Shown: positions 59,471-64,000 of the stretch, in pieces
How the letters are laid out: each line of letters opens with the position of its first letter
How positions within the stretch are numbered: position 1 is the first letter of the stretch
From: Heterobilharzia americana
Taxonomy: Eukaryota > Platyhelminthes > Trematoda > Strigeidida > Schistosomatidae
Reading direction: 5' to 3'
Length of the DNA: 64,000 bases
NCBI GenBank assembly: GCA_944470555.2
Contig: OX104132.1
Coordinates: 4,969,755-5,033,754 of the forward strand
Position numbers and translations under genes: made by a program
Notes under the pieces: model-generated
Told to the model about the DNA's origin: nothing
Seen by the model: only the letters and a program-made list of their open reading frames with translations
The model's database searches: none

Positions 59471-60609
59471 CCGCGTTATCCGTGTCAAAGCTTCAGACCT
59501 AGCGTTTTGGGCAGACATGTCGCTATGATATAAACTTCTTGGGAAAACAAGTAGTTAACAACAATAAGAGGGTTGAAGACTGAATGCAGCAAAAGGACAG
59601 AATAGAAAAGGGAAGATAATTTATGTTGGCTCACCTTCAGACACTTGTCACTTGATCCTCTGCTCTTGACCAACGAGTTTAACCGTAAGCTCCAGATGCG
59701 TATGTATAACCAGGAAAGATATTTCCTGGGGAATGACCTCCGAGGAGAACCGAGAGCTAAGGCAGTTTGGCAGTTGAAACGCCCAAGAACCACTGACAGG
59801 AGGTGGACCGGTTGGTTCAAAGGAATAATAATGCCAATTTTCAACTGTTGAGAAGTGGGCTGACGAATACGCAGGGGTGAGGTGCGTGGACGGACAGAAG
59901 TGCTGCAAACGTTCGATCTTTTTAGATTGAGTATTGTAAGTGGGAGTTTTTCAATGTGGAAAAATCCAAAAGCTGAGAGACGAGCGAAAATATGTCACTA
60001 TTCAAGGAGCGCGCAAACACTGGATGTTTTGATGATAAAACCTTACACTTTGTGGGCCATAAAATGAGAATAGTTTCTGGACTGAGTTGCAACTCTAGCT
60101 TAATTTATTCCTGTGAATTTGTTTAAATGATACAGAACCAAAAAATTGCTGCATGATACCTTGTGACGCTGGTTCCAACCTCTGTCATCGGTCCAATCAT
60201 GATTTGAATCCGATTTTACATGCTGTCTCTGAACAACAAAAACTTATTGATTATTCACACCTTTTTAAGGCTTACTTATGCTCCGCATTTGATATTCTTT
60301 GTACGTTTACTGATTGTGCGACTCATTAATTGAGGTGTAGTGTAATCACAGTTGCCTGCTAGAAGCTCATACTGGGTGATAAAGTCTGTGTTATTATTCA
60401 CAACTGTCATCCAGTGAAAAGGTTAGTATCTAATACTTTTGGCCAGCAACAGTTGAATGACTGCATCCTGGTAGACAATGTATGGTGTAGAGTTGTATTC
60501 TTTCTAACTTTTCTCAGCCTCAAAAACAGCAATACCATTCAGATATTGCCTGTATAAACGGCATGTCTTCGTATAATTTATTATTCGAGACATACTTTTA
60601 TTATTATTA
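59471..60609. other. stretch between element G and the BEL remnant
   Basis: The left part may be the 5' UTR of element G. Frames such as 59485-59844 (minus, 119 codons) show no motif. The right part is AT-rich, with (TTA)n immediately before 60610. Confidence 0.45.
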
Positions 60610-60941
60610 TAATAAACACCTGACACTGAACTTATAGCCACACACACGAATAGTTCCATTGTCCTTTGATTTTGCTCACAACCTAATTTACCGTCGGTTG
60701 CAGCGGGATTTAAGGGGAAAACCTCAATCATAATTCCCACTGGATACTAGAATTTAGGGCCCAAATTACCTTACTCTGACCTATAAGCACTATTCTTCGT
60801 AAACAAACCCATCTTTTTCTGCCTTAGACAAGTACAACTAATACTCAGCACATAAAACAACTGTTGAAAGCACGGTAAAGTGATAATCGACATTCCGAAA
60901 AGTGTGGAAATATGTAAAACATGCATTCACAACATAGAAAA
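60610..60941 (-). repeat. 332-bp direct repeat, copy 2 (BEL-type LTR part)
   Basis: Partner of 53000-53331 (three differences). It lies on the 3' side of the integrase remnant 61240-62020, where a 3' LTR is expected. Confidence 0.75.
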
Positions 60942-61220
60942 TACGCGTCTTCGCAAAGAATGCCATAGCATGTCACAAGGACGATAACACTGCGGGATAA
61001 CGTTCAGCAACACTCGACCATGACTCGTCACCCAATTCAAATTCCAAACTGAACCAGTAAAGTTTAAGCACGGTACGAGCAGACATGTCCGTCTGTAGTG
61101 TCAACGTCACATAAAGAAGTGAAAATGGAATGTAATAGCGAAAGCATGTGCCAAGAATATGATTCTTAGCGGCACACGTATGTAACCTACGCAGCCCTGT
61201 CTAAGTCATACTCCCCTGTT
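60610..61220 (-). mobile_element. probable 3' LTR of the BEL/Pao-like element
   Basis: The region between the end of the integrase-like frame (about 61250) and the AT-rich flank at 60609 has no coding potential. It contains the 332-bp block that recurs elsewhere. On the minus strand a TGTAACAGGGGAGTATG sequence near 61218 is a candidate LTR start (TG) or polypurine tract. No clean TG...CA pair or target duplication could be fixed, so borders are approximate. Confidence 0.5.
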
Positions 61221-61239
61221 ACAATAATCTTTCAGAACA

Positions 61240-62020
61240 AAATGTTCATCTTCTTCCACCACATTACCTACCCCATCAAAATTTCACATTCAACCTGTAT
61301 GTTGTCCCGACTGAAAGTACTGTTTGACGTCTTGACATCTACCTTTCCAACTCGTCCATCGGAGCCAGAGGTGACATCTGTAATGATTCTTCTCGGCCAA
61401 TGGTTACACGGAGCGTGGTTCGTCTTATGAACGACTAGGCCCCCTGCTTGTAAGTTTCTCCGTATTTATCCATTTGGTGCGTGTTTGCGGTGTGGATGAA
61501 TACTCTCACCTCCGGAAGCTCGAAGGTCATCAACAACGGGTCGACTTTGACGCCGGTGTTGTGAATAGTGTTGACATCAGTTCAGATCAACTTCGAGGGA
61601 AGAAAACCGGCTGTTCGGATAGCTTGTGAGGGATTCCCAACAACGGCCGACCTTCAGGAGCATACCGGTGAGTAAAAATTGAATATGAACCATGGAATCT
61701 TCTTCATTGGGAATATAAGTGCATTCTGTCCGAAAAATTACTGCAAACCTCCAGTGATGGAATCATTTCTCGGACGCTTCTAGCTGACTACCTGTGCGTT
61801 CTCAAGCATTGTTGTAGTTCTCGCCATCTTGAATACGAACTTTGAACGGTACTCTGAAGGTTTCCGTGGATGTGACCACAATTTAGCCTCAAACCCGACT
61901 CAAGCAACGGGGCTTCCTCGACGCAGAGATCATAGTTAGGAGAATCCCTGCTAATGTTTAAGGAAACACTGCAGAGTTGGGAATTGGTGAAGGCTTTAGT
62001 CGTGGCGAATACTTTTGTAT
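61240..62020 (-). pseudogene. BEL/Pao-like integrase C-terminal region, degenerate
   Basis: Minus-strand translation near 61270-61440 reads 'NHWPRRIITDVTSGSDGRVG' and then 'KVDVKTSNSTFSRDN'. This matches the pattern at the end of BEL/Pao integrases (W-P-x-x-R-I/V-x-x-V-x-x-G-x-D-G-x-V-R-x-x-x-V-K-T). Further upstream (about 61890-62020) 'FATTKAFTNSQLCSVSLN' resembles the E-A-x-x-N-S-R-P-L-T block, and 'SRWREL' the RW-R-x-x-Q block, in the expected order. Stops and frame changes are frequent. Integrase joins cDNA to the genome; this copy is dead. Confidence 0.55.
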
Positions 62021-62723
62021 GATGCAGTCACGAGAGACTCAGTAGAAGAACTTGTCCAGGACCACTGGGAGGTAAAGCTAAATGACGGGCTGCTTCCTTA
62101 AGAAGAACACAAGCCAGGCCAGTTCCAGGAACTCAAAGGGTTAATTCTGCCTTTTCAAGTAGTTTCTGCCCAACAAGAATACCTGACGCACCATCTCAAG
62201 TTCGTCTATTCCAATGACTAAGTGGGCGTGACACACATGACTTTGAGGGGGAAACGTGCATAGACCAAACAGTGAACGATTGACGGTGACGGCACCAAAA
62301 AGGCGATTAAGGGATGCCGGAAAACGACCCAAAGTGGTAACAGTGCAGCCGGTGAGTGATAACGCATTTCTGCTGTTGACCTGACCAACACCACATCTTC
62401 GTCTTATGAACTGTCCGCCGGTGCAACCGTACAGGAGGCAGGAAAATTCTGTAATGTACGCGAGTGTGAGAAACTTATTTTAGTACCATAGAAGCCACCA
62501 AGGAAACTGGGTGGGCTGAAGATGCTGGCGAGCCAGATGACTTTTCTCTTAACAGGTGGATACTTATGGCCGCACTCATGACACCGACAGTTTCACTCTC
62601 TAAAAAGTCAATACTATTCTCGTCAAGTGTCGGTCATAATTTTTGAACTGACCGATTGAAACATCAGTCGGCTGCCACAACACTATCACCCAAGGTAACA
62701 TGAGAAATGTGTGGTGGAGCACA
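62021..62723 (-). other. internal part of the BEL-like remnant
   Basis: The minus-strand frame 62141-62332 (63 codons) and broken neighbours look protein-like but match no pol block I can name. Given position, they would fall in integrase or RNase H. Confidence 0.4.
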
Positions 62724-63062
62724 GACACCATCTATTGTGTTGCAAAATCCTTGTCGTGAAAGGAAGAATTGAGGTCAATCATTCTGTGTCGAAAAGTGAG
62801 CCGCAGCAATTTTGGTAAGCTCCCAGCAGGTTATGTGGGTAGATGCATAGGTGGGAATCCCTGCATCACCAGCTCTTCGTTTGCCCACCAACAGTACTTC
62901 GAAGTGAAGCGTGTGACTGACGAAGTAGTCGAAAAGCGACAAGTTATCCTCAAATAACGCCGACTGCATATATGGATATAGCTCAAATGGCTGATCCATA
63001 GTGTGCGTAGACGGACGAGACTTATTTCTGGAGATTGTAAAGGTTGTTATTTTATGCCGAGT
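62724..63062 (-). repeat. 339-bp inverted repeat, left arm
   Basis: The reverse complement matches 63529-63867 at all but three positions by eye, giving about 99% identity. On the minus strand it encodes the end of a 155-codon frame (62775-63242) that includes 'MDQPFELYPYMQSALFED' and 'FEVLLVGKRRAGDAG'. Confidence 0.95.
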
Positions 63063-63242
63063 ACTAGGATCGATCAAATTCCCTCCCAGGCCTAAAATAA
63101 CCTGGAAAGAAATTGATAAGGCTACCTCGCATAACTGTTTGGAAGCGGAGGGAACCATGAGGACAAGGCTACCGAAAATGTTTGAAGCTGAATTCCCCGG
63201 TATGTAGACACGCTGGGAAAGGCAAATGCCTTCCATGTACAA
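62775..63242 (-). CDS. unidentified 155-codon frame in the BEL-like remnant
   Basis: The frame runs on the minus strand through the spacer (63242-63063) and the left arm of the inverted repeat. Its N-terminal third ('VYIPGNSASNIFGSLVLMVP') faintly resembles the BEL pol region before RNase H (x-L-H-x-F-x-D-A-S), with the Asp lost. The rest, with 'SLFDYFVSHTLHFEVLLVG', matches nothing I recognise. No signal peptide or membrane segment. Probably a pol fragment, not an independent gene. Confidence 0.35.
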   Translation of the reverse strand: MYMEGICLSQRVYIPGNSASNIFGSLVLMVPSASKQLCEVALSISFQVILGLGGNLIDPSTRHKITTFTISRNKSRPSTHTMDQPFELYPYMQSALFEDNLSLFDYFVSHTLHFEVLLVGKRRAGDAGIPTYASTHITCWELTKIAAAHFSTQND

Positions 63243-63528
63243 GAAAGTCTTAAATATGGTTGAGTGAAGTATAGTGTTACATGATGGTTATCGTCAAGTT
63301 CCATAACGTTTTGACTTGATGAAAACTACAGAGGTCAGTAAAAAAGCATGGAACAGTTTAACTGAAGAGGAAGATATTTCATTGTTGACTGGAACTAACT
63401 GGACTGCAGGCAGTTCTTTGCACCCTGAATAGGGTAGTTGTTGCTGCACATGCATTTGAGGATAAAGCTTGTGGTAATGCAGACGCACTGGTCCGATTCG
63501 TGTTGTTTCACAAATGATGGTAGATATC
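63063..63528. other. 466-bp spacer between the inverted repeat arms
   Basis: Contains the upstream part of the 155-codon minus-strand frame on its left. On its right is a short stretch (63301-63528) continuing as minus-strand frame 63294-63590 with no recognisable motif. Confidence 0.6.
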
Positions 63529-63867
63529 ACTCGGCATAAAGTAGCAACCTTTACAATCTCCAGAAATAAGTCTCGTCCGTCTACGCACACTATGGATCAG
63601 CCATTTGAGCTATATCCATATATGCAGTCGGCGTTATTTGAGGATAACTTGTCGCTTTTCGACTACTTCGTCAGTCACACGCTTCACTTCGAAGTACTGT
63701 TGGTGGGCAAACGAAGAGCTGGTGATGCAGGGATTCCCACCTATGCATCTACCCACATAACCTGCTGGGAGCTTACCAAAATTGCTGCGGCTCACTTTTC
63801 GACACAGAATGATTGACCTCAATTCTTCCTTTCACGACAAGGATTTTGCAACACAATAGGTGGTGTC
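63529..63867 (+). repeat. 339-bp inverted repeat, right arm
   Basis: Inverted partner of 62724-63062. It encodes the same 74-residue C-terminal block on the plus strand (within 63514-63816), preceded by a different N-terminal sequence. Left of 63529 and right of 63867 the match ends sharply. Confidence 0.95.
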
Positions 63868-64000
63868 AGTACTGCAACATACTTTACTCCTATGCATTAG
63901 GCATCTATAATTAGCGTGTATCTCCATTAAACTAGATTGAACTTCCCACCATTTGAAGTTTAAGAATAGATTGAGAATGTTTTACATCGACTTATGGCTC
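63868..64000. other. AT-rich flank at the window end
   Basis: No feature recognised. The composition change suggests that the repeat block ends at 63867. Confidence 0.5.

Noticed and set aside
53000..60941. A complete LTR retrotransposon bounded by the 332-bp repeats
   Set aside because: The interior has no gag, protease or LTR-type pol; it consists of CR1-like fragments in both orientations.

Overview
The window looks like a gene-poor, repeat-rich stretch of an invertebrate nuclear genome. A blood fluke of the genus Schistosoma is the best guess. This rests on a tRNA-headed SINE carrying a hammerhead-ribozyme-like core (the Sm-alpha type described from schistosomes), several RTE-like and CR1-like non-LTR retrotransposons, a BEL/Pao-like LTR element, AT-rich intergenic DNA and microsatellites. 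No search could be run, so genus and family names are recognition calls. I see no bacterial-type operon, no rRNA, no canonical tRNA gene and no intact cellular gene. The nearest thing to a host gene is a decayed coding stretch at about 31.44-32.50 kb.

Layout. 1-12 kb: AT-rich DNA with no recognisable gene, interrupted by a SINE/hammerhead repeat at 3.54-3.99 kb and an older relative at 12.06-12.45 kb. 12.6-30.5 kb: RTE-family copies. D (12638-13354, minus) is internally deleted. C (18891-19893, plus) is 5'-truncated and ends in a TA microsatellite. A (23648-26942, plus) is near full length but frameshifted. Three short 3' ends of a second family with GAT-type tails lie at 17.57, 22.1 and 30.0-30.5 kb. 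A second SINE copy is at 22985-23106. 31.4-32.5 kb: the decayed unknown gene. 33.2-38.8 kb: a CR1-like element E (minus), with the truncated tail of a second copy stacked onto its 3' end. 43.3-47.9 kb: a different CR1/Jockey-like element F (minus). 49510-52775: RTE copy B (minus), full length and flanked by a 14-bp target-site duplication. 53.0-60.9 kb: a 332-bp, about 99% identical direct-repeat pair (probable BEL LTR sequence) bracketing a CR1 fragment H (plus) and a CR1-like element G (minus) that has lost its RT core. 60.6-63.9 kb: the 3' end of a BEL/Pao-like element (minus), partly duplicated as a 339-bp near-perfect inverted repeat.

How the parts relate. Almost all recognisable coding capacity belongs to retrotransposons. 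The non-LTR elements encode an ORF1 nucleic-acid-binding protein (PHD finger plus two RRM-like modules in G and E) and/or an apurinic-type endonuclease joined to a reverse transcriptase, which together carry out target-primed reverse transcription. Every copy is broken by frameshifts, stops or deletions. B has the cleanest structure and 14-bp target duplications differing at one site, so it is probably the youngest. A and B form a 3.3-kb inverted pair about 22.6 kb apart. The most unusual structures are the hammerhead core that still folds at 3599-3644, the 339-bp inverted duplication inside the BEL remnant, the near-identical 332-bp LTR pieces, and the multi-domain ORF1 of element G.
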